From Myxococcus sp. RHSTA-1-4 (GTDB taxonomy: Bacteria; Myxococcota; Myxococcia; Myxococcales; Myxococcaceae): a stretch of DNA of 64,000 bases. Below the pieces are notes generated by a model. The model saw only the letters and a list, made by a program, of their open reading frames with translations, did no database searches and was not told the DNA's origin. Of this stretch, positions 53,718-61,775 are shown piece by piece. Within the stretch, counting starts at the first letter, position 1. Every line of letters begins with the position of its first letter. The stretch lies in NCBI RefSeq assembly GCF_020037125.1, contig NZ_JAIQDG010000007.1:62001-126000 (forward strand), in the 5' to 3' direction. The position numbers and the translations under genes were made by a program.

Positions 53718-53778
53718 GGGGCCCGCGAGGCCGGAGCGTCGCGGGGCTGGACGCCCCGAACGATGATGGGGCCAGGGC

Positions 53779-54429
53779 TCAGGCGCGGACGAGCTGGAAG
53801 TTGAACTCCGCGGTGCCCTGCGACTGGTAGAGGCGGAGCCACAGCGGCAGGAGCATCTCCAGTCCCCGCGAGGCGGCGATGTCACCCAGGTCGGTGACGC
53901 GCTTCCAGCCGAAGCCCTCGGTGAGGAGCTGCGTCACCTGCTTCTTCGCGCCGGCGTCGTTGCCGGCGACGAAGGTGTCCGTGGGGGCGGACAGCATCCC
54001 CGGATTCACCATGACGGTGCAGGTGACGGTGTTGAGCGCCTTGACCACCTTCACCTCCGGGAAGGCCCGCTGGAGCTGCTCGCCCAGCGAGTCCGTGTTG
54101 GAGACGGACAGGGTGGGGGGAAAGCCCTTGGAGAAGTCCAGGGGGTTGGCCACGTCCACCAGCACCTTGCCGTTCAGGTTCCGCGCGCCCGTGAGCTTCA
54201 GCGCCTCGAGCGAGGCCGTGCCGGCGGTGCAGTTGAAGACGAGCTCCGCGAAGGCCGCGGCGTCCGCGAACGTGCCCTGTGAGGCCCGTGCCCCTGCCTT
54301 TTGCGTCCAGGCCACCGCCTTCTCGTTGTTCGCGGTGCGCGAGCCCATGCGCACCTCGTGGCCCAGCGCCACCAGCTTGCCGCCCAGCGTCTCACCCACC
54401 ATGCCCGTGCCCAGGATTGCGATCTTCAT
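53779..54429 (-). CDS. NADP/F420-reductase-like dinucleotide-binding oxidoreductase
   Basis: A 216-residue Rossmann protein with AGGAGG six bases before the ATG at 54429. It begins MKIAILGTGMVGETLGGKLV and continues LGHEVRMGSRTANNEKA, the nucleotide-binding fold and NADP-selecting Arg/Ser region of F420-dependent NADP reductase-like proteins. The C-terminal region has VKALNTVTCTVMVNPG and FGWKRVTDLGDIAASRGLEM, typical of the family. Whether the hydride partner is F420 or a quinone-type compound cannot be told. It diverges from a LysR-type regulator that carries a perfect palindrome upstream, so it is probably LysR-controlled. Confidence 0.88.
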   Translation of the reverse strand: MKIAILGTGMVGETLGGKLVALGHEVRMGSRTANNEKAVAWTQKAGARASQGTFADAAAFAELVFNCTAGTASLEALKLTGARNLNGKVLVDVANPLDFSKGFPPTLSVSNTDSLGEQLQRAFPEVKVVKALNTVTCTVMVNPGMLSAPTDTFVAGNDAGAKKQVTQLLTEGFGWKRVTDLGDIAASRGLEMLLPLWLRLYQSQGTAEFNFQLVRA

Positions 54430-54507
54430 GACGTCCTCCTGCTTCGTGGATGGCACAACCCTAACCGTCAACCCGGAGCGCATCGAGCACGCGGGAGTTG
54501 AAGTATC

Positions 54508-54524
54508 GTCAACCCTGGGTTGAC
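54508..54524. promoter_or_regulatory. Perfect palindrome upstream of the LysR gene
   Basis: GTCAACCCTGGGTTGAC is an 8-1-8 perfect palindrome ending 11 bases before the LysR start. A further half-site GTCAACCC lies at 54467-54474, 41 bp upstream and nearer the divergent reductase gene. Such paired sites fit a LysR regulator that binds its own promoter and a second site for the target gene. Confidence 0.6.
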
Positions 54525-54535
54525 AATCCGGGCCC

Positions 54536-55462
54536 ATGGACCTGTTCACGGGTGTCCTCCCGTTCCTGCACGTGGCCGAGGAGCGCAGCTTCCGGAAGGC
54601 GGCGGCGCGGCTGGGCGTCACCACGGCGGCGGTGAGCAAGGCGGTGCGGCGGCTGGAGGAAGACCTGGGCGCGCGGCTGCTGGAGCGCACGTCGCGGCAG
54701 GTGGCGCTCACCCCGGAGGGCCACGAGTTCCTGGAGCGCGCCCGCGAGGCGGTGGCCCAGGTGCGGGCGGCCCGCGAGACGGTGGCCCAGGCGCAGCGCG
54801 CGCCGAAGGGGCCGCTCACCGTGGCGCTGCCGTACATCCTGGCGCAGGTGATGATGCCCCGGCTCGCGCGGCTCCAGGCCCGCTATCCGCAGCTCACGCT
54901 GCACGTCCGCCTGGATGATCGCTACAGCCGCATGGTGGACGAGCACATCGACGTGGCCATCCGCGTGGGCGCGCTGGAGGACTCCAGCCTCGTGGCGCGG
55001 CGGCTGCTGCACACGCGGTGGGTGACGCTGGCCTCGCCCGCGCACCTCGCGCGGCATGGGACTCCGGCGCGCCCCTCCGAGCTGTCACGGCACCCGTGCC
55101 TGAAGTTCGTGGATCCGAAGGGCCTGGCGCGGGACTGGGTGTTCCGCCGCGAGCCGGGAGGTCCTCCGGAGGTGATGCGCCTGCGGCACGTCATGGACGT
55201 GAATCACGGCCCCGCGCTGCTGGACCTGGCCGCGGCGGGCGCCGGCATGTGCCAGGTGCTGGACTTCATGCTCGACGAGCGCGCGCGGGACGGGCGGCTG
55301 GTGGAGGTGCTGGCGGATCATTCCGCGGAAGGGCCTCCGGTCCACGCGCTGTGCATTCCCGGCCGCCAGTCCGTGCCGCGCGTGCAGGCGCTGCTGCAGC
55401 TCCTGTCGGAGGACCTGCGACCCGGGGGCAGAGCGAGCCGGGAACCTTCCAGCGGCCGGTGA
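54536..55462 (+). CDS. LysR-family transcriptional regulator
   Basis: A 308-residue regulator. The winged-helix domain occupies residues 1-65 (FLHVAEERSFRKAAARLGVT, TTAAVSKAVRRLEEDLGARL, ERTSRQVALTPEGHEFLERA). The substrate-binding half starts near residue 90 (GPLTVALPYILAQVMMPRLA) and contains DVAIRVGALEDSSLVARRL and HVMDVNHGPALLDLAAAGAG, a LysR hallmark. It lies back-to-back with the dinucleotide-binding reductase, which is probably its target, activated or repressed by an unknown small molecule. Confidence 0.92.
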   Translation: MDLFTGVLPFLHVAEERSFRKAAARLGVTTAAVSKAVRRLEEDLGARLLERTSRQVALTPEGHEFLERAREAVAQVRAARETVAQAQRAPKGPLTVALPYILAQVMMPRLARLQARYPQLTLHVRLDDRYSRMVDEHIDVAIRVGALEDSSLVARRLLHTRWVTLASPAHLARHGTPARPSELSRHPCLKFVDPKGLARDWVFRREPGGPPEVMRLRHVMDVNHGPALLDLAAAGAGMCQVLDFMLDERARDGRLVEVLADHSAEGPPVHALCIPGRQSVPRVQALLQLLSEDLRPGGRASREPSSGR

Positions 55463-55497
55463 CGTCCAACAGTTGAAAAGAGGACTGGACCGGGGCG

Positions 55498-56274
55498 CTA
55501 CCAGGTGGCGGGCACGCCGTCCTGCTTCGACGTCCCCGGCCGTACCCGTGCCACCGGCGAGGCGCCGGCGGGCACTGCTGACGCGTCGCGGGCCGGCCGC
55601 TCTGGTTCCTCTTCCGGCGCGTCGTTGAGCTCCTTGTAGAGGCGGCGGCCGATGAAGACACCGAGCACCAGCGACGCCACGAGCCCCACCGCCGACACCA
55701 CGGTCATCACCGTGCGGCCCTGTGCGAGCCCGCTGCCGAACTGCGCGGTGAGGAAGGTGCCGGGAATGGTCCCCAGCATGATGCCCGCCATGGAGGGCCA
55801 CAGCCGCGCGCCGCTTGACGCCGCCGCTACCAGCATTACGTCAGTGGGGAACAACGGATTGATGCAGGACAGAAGCGCGAAGAGGAAGTCGTGGCGCTTC
55901 GCGGCCCGCGAGAGCGCGGGGTACTTGCCGCCAGCCAGGCGCTTCATCAACCGCGTGCCCAGCTTTCGCGACACGCCGAACAGCAGCATGGCAGACAGGA
56001 AGCTGCCTGTTAGTGAATAGAGGGTCGCTGCGAGCGTCCCGAACATCATCCCGCCCACGGCGGTCAGGAGCTGACCGGGGAGCAGCGTCACCGGGCGGAT
56101 GGCGAGAAAGGCGATGTACGCGAGGGGGGCCGCCTCACCCAGGGGCTCCAGCACGGCGGCAATGCGCTTCTGGTCGATGAAGTCCGGCCCCAGCAGCCGG
56201 AGCATCACCAGCCCTCCCACGGACACCAGCATCGGGGCCAGAACCCGGAGCCATGTCTTCGCCGACCGCGCCAC
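55498..56274 (-). CDS. TVP38/TMEM64-family (VTT domain) membrane protein
   Basis: A 258-residue inner-membrane protein read from GTG at 56274, with GGGGAG eight bases upstream. The VTT core is seen in VTLLPGQLLTAVGGMMFGTL, AATLYSLTGSFLSAMLLFGV, KRHDFLFALLSCINPLFPTD and SMAGIMLGTIPGTFLTAQFG. The C-terminus after residue 215 is a hydrophilic Glu/Pro-rich tail. Related DedA proteins take part in envelope homeostasis and lipid transport; this member's role is unknown. It is 35 bp convergent with the LysR gene and divergent from a KGG-repeat gene. Confidence 0.87.
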   Translation of the reverse strand: MARSAKTWLRVLAPMLVSVGGLVMLRLLGPDFIDQKRIAAVLEPLGEAAPLAYIAFLAIRPVTLLPGQLLTAVGGMMFGTLAATLYSLTGSFLSAMLLFGVSRKLGTRLMKRLAGGKYPALSRAAKRHDFLFALLSCINPLFPTDVMLVAAASSGARLWPSMAGIMLGTIPGTFLTAQFGSGLAQGRTVMTVVSAVGLVASLVLGVFIGRRLYKELNDAPEEEPERPARDASAVPAGASPVARVRPGTSKQDGVPATW

Positions 56275-56584
56275 GTCGTGTCTCCCCCGCGGCCCGCACC
56301 CGGACGCGCCGCGGGCAGAAGGTGGAGGGCCTATCGGGAATCCGCAATGTGCAGTGGGTTGTTTCCAACAAGATAGCGTCCTGGCGGACATGCCTCCGCC
56401 CGGCTCGAATGCTTGGCAGGCGTAATCAAGCGTCTGGAATCATTCGGGTTTTTATGTGGTGTGTCAGGCGCGAACGGCTGGCGGTGTACGGAGCTTGCTT
56501 GCATCGGGGCGCTTCCGTCCCAAGGTTTCAGGCAAGGGGCACCGAGGGCGAGGGACGGTGGCAGTCACGAGAGGAGATGGCGAA
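56275..56584. other. Divergent control region upstream of the KGG gene
   Basis: About 310 bp between the VTT-protein gene (-) and the KGG gene (+), with an AT-richer patch around 56425-56465. A small inverted repeat TTGTTTCCAACAA (5-3-5) lies near 56360. No promoter motif is convincing and no small gene is seen. Confidence 0.4.
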
Positions 56585-57025
56585 ATGTCGGACAAGGACA
56601 ACAAGGGCAGCATGACGGTGGCCGAGGCGGGCCGGAAGGGTGGAGAGACCGTCCGGAACGAGCGGGGCCGCGAGTTCTACGAGACCATCGGCCGCAAGGG
56701 CGGCGCGACGGTGAAGGCCGAGCGCGGCCGCTCCTTCTACGAGGAGATTGGCCGCAAGGGCGGCGAGACGGTGAAGGCCGAGCGCGGCGCGAAGTTCTAC
56801 GAGGAGATCGGCAAGAAGGGTGGCGACCGCGTCAAGGCCACCCGCGGGCCGAACTTCTACGAGGAGATTGGCCGCAAGGGCGGGCAGAAGGTGAAGAAGC
56901 TCATCGAGGAGGGCAAGCGCGCCGCCCGCGCCGCCATGGCTGCTCCCGCCGCGGAAGGGGCGGAGGAGGGCGCGGCTCCGGCGGTTCCCCCCAGTGAGCC
57001 GGCCGGCCAGGGCCAGAACGAGTAG
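56585..57025 (+). CDS. KGG-repeat stress protein
   Basis: A 146-residue hydrophilic protein. A purine-rich GAGAGGAGA lies upstream of the ATG. Five copies of the motif RGREFYExIGRKGGETVKAE fill residues 10-110, the KGG repeat (PF10685) seen in Bacillus GsiB and many plant- and soil-bacterial stress proteins. Such low-complexity, Lys/Gly/Glu-rich proteins resemble LEA/hydrophilin proteins and are thought to protect during desiccation or osmotic stress. The C-terminus is Ala/Pro/Glu-rich. The next gene starts 38 bp later in the same direction and belongs to an ion-antiporter block, which would fit an osmotic-stress setting, though this is inference. Confidence 0.9.
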   Translation: MSDKDNKGSMTVAEAGRKGGETVRNERGREFYETIGRKGGATVKAERGRSFYEEIGRKGGETVKAERGAKFYEEIGKKGGDRVKATRGPNFYEEIGRKGGQKVKKLIEEGKRAARAAMAAPAAEGAEEGAAPAVPPSEPAGQGQNE

Positions 57026-57063
57026 CGTGGCGCCAGGCGCGCGGACCCGGTAAGAGGGGCCGC

Positions 57064-57402
57064 GTGTACCTGGTCATCACGTTCCTCGAACAGTTGGAAG
57101 GGACCGAGCGGGCCATCCGCCGGCTCCGGGAGTTTGGCATTCCGGAGCCGCTGGTGGTGCGCGCCCGGAGCGCGGCGGCTGCGTTGTCCGCCGAGGTGCC
57201 CGTGTTCGCGGGCCTTCGCAGCCTGGCGCTCGGCGCGGATGAGGATCGTGTCCTCCTGGTGAGCCTGCTCCCGACAGTGCCCGTCGAGGAGATGGAGCGG
57301 CTGATCCAACGGGTGCAGCTGGAGATGGATGCGGACGAACCGCCCATGGGCCGCCTGGTCGCCCTGCCGGTGATTTCCGCGCCCACCCACCGCCGCTCGT
57401 GA
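57064..57402 (+). CDS. Small PII-like protein next to antiporters
   Basis: A 112-residue protein read from GTG at 57064. It begins YLVITFLEQLEGTERAIRRL, then REFGIPEPLVVRARSAAAAL and FAGLRSLALGADEDRVLLVS, and ends in VPVEEMERLIQRVQLEMDAD, giving a beta-alpha-beta pattern reminiscent of PII-like ferredoxin-fold proteins without a canonical nucleotide-binding T-loop. I do not recognise it as a named family. It sits directly before two ion-antiporter genes, separated by 32 bp, so it may be a regulator of them as PII-like proteins are for other transporters. Confidence 0.7.
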   Translation: MYLVITFLEQLEGTERAIRRLREFGIPEPLVVRARSAAAALSAEVPVFAGLRSLALGADEDRVLLVSLLPTVPVEEMERLIQRVQLEMDADEPPMGRLVALPVISAPTHRRS

Positions 57403-57434
57403 CGCGAGGCACCGGGGCGGTGTAAGCACGCAAT

Positions 57435-58655
57435 GTGCAAGCGCTGCTCGTCTTCCTATCCATCGCGGCGCTGTCGCTGCTCGCCTCCAGCCGCGCGCTG
57501 GACGCCGGACGGTTTCCGGCGCTGGCGAGGCTGGCGGCCAGCGGCTTCCTGTTCCTGCTTGTCGGCGTCCTCCTGGGCCCGTCGATGGCGGGGGTGCTCT
57601 CCACGCGCAACCTGGAGGGCATGCGCCCGGTGATGGCGCTGGGGCTGGGCACCGCGGGCGTCATCCTGGGCCTCAACCTGGAGCCGCGGCTGCTGCGGCT
57701 GCTCCCCCGGCCGGTGTACTCGGCGGCGCTGGCGCACGCGGGCACGGCCTTCTTCTTCGTGGCGCCGGCGCTGGTGGCGCCGCTGCTGCTCACCTCGGGG
57801 AGGTCCCTCCAGGCGGCGGTGGGCGCGGCGGCGCTGCTGGGCGCGGCGGCGAGCCTGTCCTCCGGCCACTTCGCGGTGCTGGCGTACCGCTCCGGGAGGA
57901 TGGACCGCGCGCGGGGGCTGGGAATCGCGCTGCTGACCATGCTGGATGACGCGGTGGGCCTGGGCGTGCTGGCGCTGGCGCTGGTGCTGGGCGCGGCGAC
58001 CAACGTGGGCGAGGGACTGGGGCTGGTGTGCCTGGCGGTGCTGCTGGGCGTCATGTGCGGGGCGCTGCTGGCCTTCCTCACGCACGCGCTGAAGGACCTG
58101 GCGGAGCTGACCACGGTGACGCTCGGCGGGGTGGCGCTGGTGGGAGGCGCGGCGGCGTACCTGCGCGTGTCCGCGCTGCTGGCCGGGGTGGCCTGCGGGG
58201 CCACGCTGGCGCTGGTGGGCGGGCGCACGGTGGAGCGGGTGGCGCGCGCGCTGGGAAGGGTGGAGCGCCCCGTGTTCCTGGTGCTGGTGTTCCTGGTGGG
58301 CTGCGGCCTCCACGCACGGGACTGGGCGGCGTGGGCGCTGGTGCCGGGCTTCGTGGGGCTGCGCTTCCTGGGCAAGGTGCTGGGCGGGAAGCTGGCGCAG
58401 CGGCTGGTGGGCAGCGCGCTGGAGTTGCCCCCCCGGCTGGGCTACGCGCTCGTCGCGCAGGGCGGCCTGGCGCTGTGCCTGGTGGCCGAGTACGGGATGC
58501 TGGTTCCGGGCGGACTGTCCCAGCGCGTGCTGGACGTGGTGGTGGTGGGCGCGGTGGTGAATGAGCTGCTCGCGGGCCCGGCCTTCCGCCAGGTGCTGGA
58601 GCAGGGGCCCACGCGCGCCACCCAGCCGGCGCCGGGCGTGGGGGTGGCGACATGA
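57435..58655 (+). CDS. Cation:proton antiporter A (CPA2-like, DD motif)
   Basis: A 406-residue membrane protein with about 12 hydrophobic helices, read from GTG at 57435. The antiporter core shows LLTMLDDAVGLGVLALALVL, an Asp-Asp pair as in electrogenic Na+/H+ antiporters of the CPA2 group, after the Ala/Ser-rich ALLGAAASLSSGHFAVLAY helix. No C-terminal RCK/KTN domain follows. The stop overlaps the ATG of the next antiporter gene (ATGA), so both are made in a coupled way. Confidence 0.85.
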   Translation: MQALLVFLSIAALSLLASSRALDAGRFPALARLAASGFLFLLVGVLLGPSMAGVLSTRNLEGMRPVMALGLGTAGVILGLNLEPRLLRLLPRPVYSAALAHAGTAFFFVAPALVAPLLLTSGRSLQAAVGAAALLGAAASLSSGHFAVLAYRSGRMDRARGLGIALLTMLDDAVGLGVLALALVLGAATNVGEGLGLVCLAVLLGVMCGALLAFLTHALKDLAELTTVTLGGVALVGGAAAYLRVSALLAGVACGATLALVGGRTVERVARALGRVERPVFLVLVFLVGCGLHARDWAAWALVPGFVGLRFLGKVLGGKLAQRLVGSALELPPRLGYALVAQGGLALCLVAEYGMLVPGGLSQRVLDVVVVGAVVNELLAGPAFRQVLEQGPTRATQPAPGVGVAT

Positions 58656-59950
58656 AGGGCGCCGTCATCCGGCTGCTGCTGCTGGTGGGGCTGCTGGCCA
58701 TCATCAGCCGGGCACAGGTGCTGCGCGCGGACGCGGGCACGCCGGTGACGCTGGCGGCGGGCGCGCTGCTGCTGTGCGGCCTCTTCGCGGGCAAGGTGGC
58801 CAAGGGGCTGGGGCTGCCCCGGCTCACGGGTTACCTGCTGGTGGGCGTGGCGGTGGGCCCGTACGCGCTGGGCTTCATCCCCAACGCGGGGGTGAAGGGG
58901 CTGGAGCTGGTGAAGGGCCTGGCGGTGAGCCTCATCGCCCTGGTGGCGGGCACGGAGCTGCGGTTGGGGCTCATCCGCCGGGTGGGCACGCGGGTGGCGC
59001 TCCTGTGCGCGAGCGTCTGCGGGGTGACGTTCCTGGTGTGCTTCGGCGCCACGTTCGCGCTCAAGCCGCTGCTGCCGTTCCTGTCGGCCCTGTCGGTGCC
59101 GCAGGCCCTGGCGGTCAGCGCGCTGGTGTCCACGGTGGTGGTGTCGTTCTCGCCCACGGTGACCATCGCCATCGTCCAGGAGACGAGCGCGCGCGGGGCC
59201 TTCACCGAGTTCCTCATGGCGCTGGTCATCATCGGCGACCTGTTCGTCATGGTGGCCTTCGCGCTGGCGGCGGGCGTGACGAAGGCGAGCTTCGGCGGCG
59301 GGCTGGACGTGACGGGGCTCCTGGGCTCGGTGGGGTGGGAGCTGTTCGGCTCGGTGGGCGTGGGCTGCGTGCTGGCGGTGGTGGTGCTCGTCTACATGCG
59401 GGGCGTGAAGCAGGAGCTGCCGCTGTTCCTGGTGGGCCTGTCCTTCGCGGCGGCCGAGGGCGGCTCGCGGCTGCACCTGTCTCCGCTGCTGGTGGCGCTG
59501 GCGGCCGGCGCGCTCATCGCCAACCTGGACGAGCACGCGGGAGAGCGCATCCACCAGGCGATTCAACAGGCGGGCCTGCCGGTGTTCGCGCTCTTCTTCG
59601 CGGCGGCCGGGGCGGGGCTGAAGCTGGACGCGCTGGTGACGGTGGGGCCGGCGGCGATGCTGCTGGTGGCACTGCGGGGCCTGGCCATCTGGTTCTCGTG
59701 CCGGCGCTTCGCGCCCGCGGACGACCCGCGCCTCAAGCAGTTCCTGTGGATGGGGCTCATCTCCCAGGCGGGTGTCACCTTCGGGCTGGCGGCGCTGGTG
59801 TCGCGGACGTTCCCCAGCTTCGGACCCCAGGTGGAGGTCCTCATCGTGGCGATGATTACCGCGCACGAGCTGGTGGGCCCGGTGCTCACGCGGCGGGCGC
59901 TGGCCGCCAGCGGAGAGATCCGCACGGACGAGGCGGCTGGAACGGCGTAG
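58652..59950 (+). CDS. Cation:proton antiporter B (Kef-like, GD motif)
   Basis: A 432-residue membrane protein starting in the ATGA overlap with the upstream antiporter. It has about 13 hydrophobic helices, including KGLGLPRLTGYLLVGVAVGP, STVVVSFSPTVTIAIVQETS and FLMALVIIGDLFVMVAFALA. The acidic motif is Gly-Asp, comparable to the Gln-Asp of Kef K+/H+ proteins and unlike the Asp-Asp of its partner. The late segment FLWMGLISQAGVTFGLAALV and VEVLIVAMITAHELVGPVLT are typical of the family. No TrkA-N domain is seen. It may form a heterodimer with antiporter A. Confidence 0.86.
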   Translation: MKGAVIRLLLLVGLLAIISRAQVLRADAGTPVTLAAGALLLCGLFAGKVAKGLGLPRLTGYLLVGVAVGPYALGFIPNAGVKGLELVKGLAVSLIALVAGTELRLGLIRRVGTRVALLCASVCGVTFLVCFGATFALKPLLPFLSALSVPQALAVSALVSTVVVSFSPTVTIAIVQETSARGAFTEFLMALVIIGDLFVMVAFALAAGVTKASFGGGLDVTGLLGSVGWELFGSVGVGCVLAVVVLVYMRGVKQELPLFLVGLSFAAAEGGSRLHLSPLLVALAAGALIANLDEHAGERIHQAIQQAGLPVFALFFAAAGAGLKLDALVTVGPAAMLLVALRGLAIWFSCRRFAPADDPRLKQFLWMGLISQAGVTFGLAALVSRTFPSFGPQVEVLIVAMITAHELVGPVLTRRALAASGEIRTDEAAGTA

Positions 59951-60003
59951 GCTGGAAGTCGCCGCCCCGGGGGCCGGGCGCGGCAGGGAGACACGGAGAC
60001 ATC

Positions 60004-60615
60004 ATGGCCGCACCCATCCTCGAGGTGGACATGGAGCATCCCTCGCCGCGCCACGTGCAGCGCGCGGTGGAGATACTCGAGCGCGGCGGGGTGCTGGCGT
60101 ACCCCACGGACACGTACTACGGCCTGGGCTGCGACCTCAGCTCGAAGAAGGGCATCGAGCGGCTGTACCAGCTCAAGCAGCGCGACAAGAAGAAGCCCCT
60201 GTCCTTCCTGTGCCCGGACCTGTCGGACGTGGCGAAGTACGCGCACGTGAGCAACTTCGCGTACCGGACGATGAAGGGCCTCACTCCGGGTGCGTTCACC
60301 TTCGTGCTGGAGGCGACGCGGCTGGTGCCGGACCTGATGATGACCCGGCAGAAGCAGGTGGGCATCCGCGTCCCGGACGCTCCGTTGGTGCGCGAGATTG
60401 CCCGGGCGCTGGGCCGCCCCCTGGTGACCACGTCCGCCACCAACACGGAGGGTGAGCCACTCACGGATGCGAAGGACATCAAGGCCGAGCTGGGACACGG
60501 GCTGGACCTCATCCTGGACGGGGGGGTGACCCTCAACGAGCCGTCCACCGTGATTTCACTCATTGGCGATACGCTTGAAATCCTCAGGCAGGGCAAGGGT
60601 AGGCTTGCGGACTGA
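60004..60615 (+). CDS. YciO/Sua5-family threonylcarbamoyl-AMP synthase-like protein
   Basis: A 203-residue protein with GGAGA five bases before its ATG. The Sua5/YrdC/YciO domain shows GGVLAYPTDTYYGLGCDLSS, QLKQRDKKKPLSFLCPDLSD, RTMKGLTPGAFTFVLEATRL and GRPLVTTSATNTEGEPLTD. YrdC members make threonylcarbamoyl-AMP for tRNA t6A; the C-terminal Sua5 domain is absent, so this is TsaC/YciO-sized, and the sequence looks nearer to YciO, whose role is less clear. It lies 53 bp after the second antiporter gene, probably read through, without a functional link. Confidence 0.88.
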   Translation: MAAPILEVDMEHPSPRHVQRAVEILERGGVLAYPTDTYYGLGCDLSSKKGIERLYQLKQRDKKKPLSFLCPDLSDVAKYAHVSNFAYRTMKGLTPGAFTFVLEATRLVPDLMMTRQKQVGIRVPDAPLVREIARALGRPLVTTSATNTEGEPLTDAKDIKAELGHGLDLILDGGVTLNEPSTVISLIGDTLEILRQGKGRLAD

Positions 60616-60636
60616 ACCTCACGAAGGGGGGCCACC

Positions 60637-61623
60637 TTGGCACAGGGGGGAACAGAGCCAGGACCCGTGGACGCGCCGGAGCAGGTCCCCGGGCTGTTGA
60701 AGCTGCTGCTGTTGTTGCTGTTCCGGCCGGTGGACCTGCACTACCGGCTGCGGGGCGCGGGCATCCGCGTGCCGGGCGGCCGCATCGGTCAGCTCTGGCG
60801 TGAGCAGGCGGAGGGCAACCGCGCCGCGGGTGTCTACGTGCGCCGGCTGTTGCTGTTGCTCGTGGTGGGCTCGCCGCTGACGACGGGGCTGATGGGGCTG
60901 GCCCTGTTCGGCGCGGGGGTGCCGCTGCGGGGCGGGTGGGGGATGTCGGCGCTTTTCTGCTCGGCGGCGGGGCTGGCGCTGTCCCTGGTGTCGGGGCTGG
61001 CGGCGGGGGTGCTGCTGGGCTCGCTGGCCAGCCTGTCCATGCTGGTGGGGTTGCACGCCACGGCCGGGGGCGCCTTCGGTCCCATCGGCGGAGGCGCCGC
61101 GGGTGTGGCGGTGGGCGTGTGCCTGGGTGTGGTGACGGGGCTGGCCTCGGGGAGCATCGCGAGCCTCGCCATCGGACGTGGTCCATCGGTGGTGCGCGTG
61201 CAGGTGGCGGCCGTCTTCACCAGTGTGATTCCCATGTTCGTGTGGAGCGGCACGGTGAATGTGTCCTTCGCCGGGGCGGTGGCGGCCAGCGCGCTGGTGG
61301 CCTTCCTGGTCAGCGCCTTCCGGCTGCCGCTGTACGCGCTGGAGGTGCTGGCCTCGGCGGTGGCGTACGCGGTGGAGCGGTTCACCGGGCGGCCCACGCT
61401 GAGCTGGGTGCCGGTGCGCCACCACAACCTCAGCTACCTGCCGCATCCGTTCCTGGGGCGGCACCTGGCGCTGGCGGTGCGCTCGCGGCCGGCGGAGGTG
61501 CTGGCCGTGGCGGACGCGTGCCTGCGCTCGCCCGGCAACATCCTGGTGGGGTGGCCCTGGGTGGTCCAGGCGCTGGAGTCGGCCTCGGCCACGGCGGATG
61601 GGGGCGCGGCGCCCCGGAGTTGA
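60637..61623 (+). CDS. Polytopic membrane protein, unknown function
   Basis: A 328-residue protein starting at TTG 60637 after AAGGGGGG. Following a short soluble segment (FRPVDLHYRLRGAGIRVPGG and IGQLWREQAEGNRAAGVYVR) there are about seven hydrophobic stretches with many Gly, such as GLALSLVSGLAAGVLLGSLA and GGAAGVAVGVCLGVVTGLAS. The C-terminal end reads RHHNLSYLPHPFLGRHLALA, a soluble ending found in some myxobacterial proteins that go on into helical repeat domains; here it stops soon after. No function can be assigned. Confidence 0.75.
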   Translation: MAQGGTEPGPVDAPEQVPGLLKLLLLLLFRPVDLHYRLRGAGIRVPGGRIGQLWREQAEGNRAAGVYVRRLLLLLVVGSPLTTGLMGLALFGAGVPLRGGWGMSALFCSAAGLALSLVSGLAAGVLLGSLASLSMLVGLHATAGGAFGPIGGGAAGVAVGVCLGVVTGLASGSIASLAIGRGPSVVRVQVAAVFTSVIPMFVWSGTVNVSFAGAVAASALVAFLVSAFRLPLYALEVLASAVAYAVERFTGRPTLSWVPVRHHNLSYLPHPFLGRHLALAVRSRPAEVLAVADACLRSPGNILVGWPWVVQALESASATADGGAAPRS

Positions 61624-61775
61624 GCGGTGTGATGGGCTCCGCGGGCCGGAGCTCGGAGCCGGCGCGGGCGGTTGGGGACGCTGAAGGGGGGAGCCGGCTC
61701 CACGTCGCGGAGCCTGCAAGCGGGCGGCCGGGACGCTGAGTTGCCTAAGCGCGCGCCTCCGGTACCGTGGCGGCG

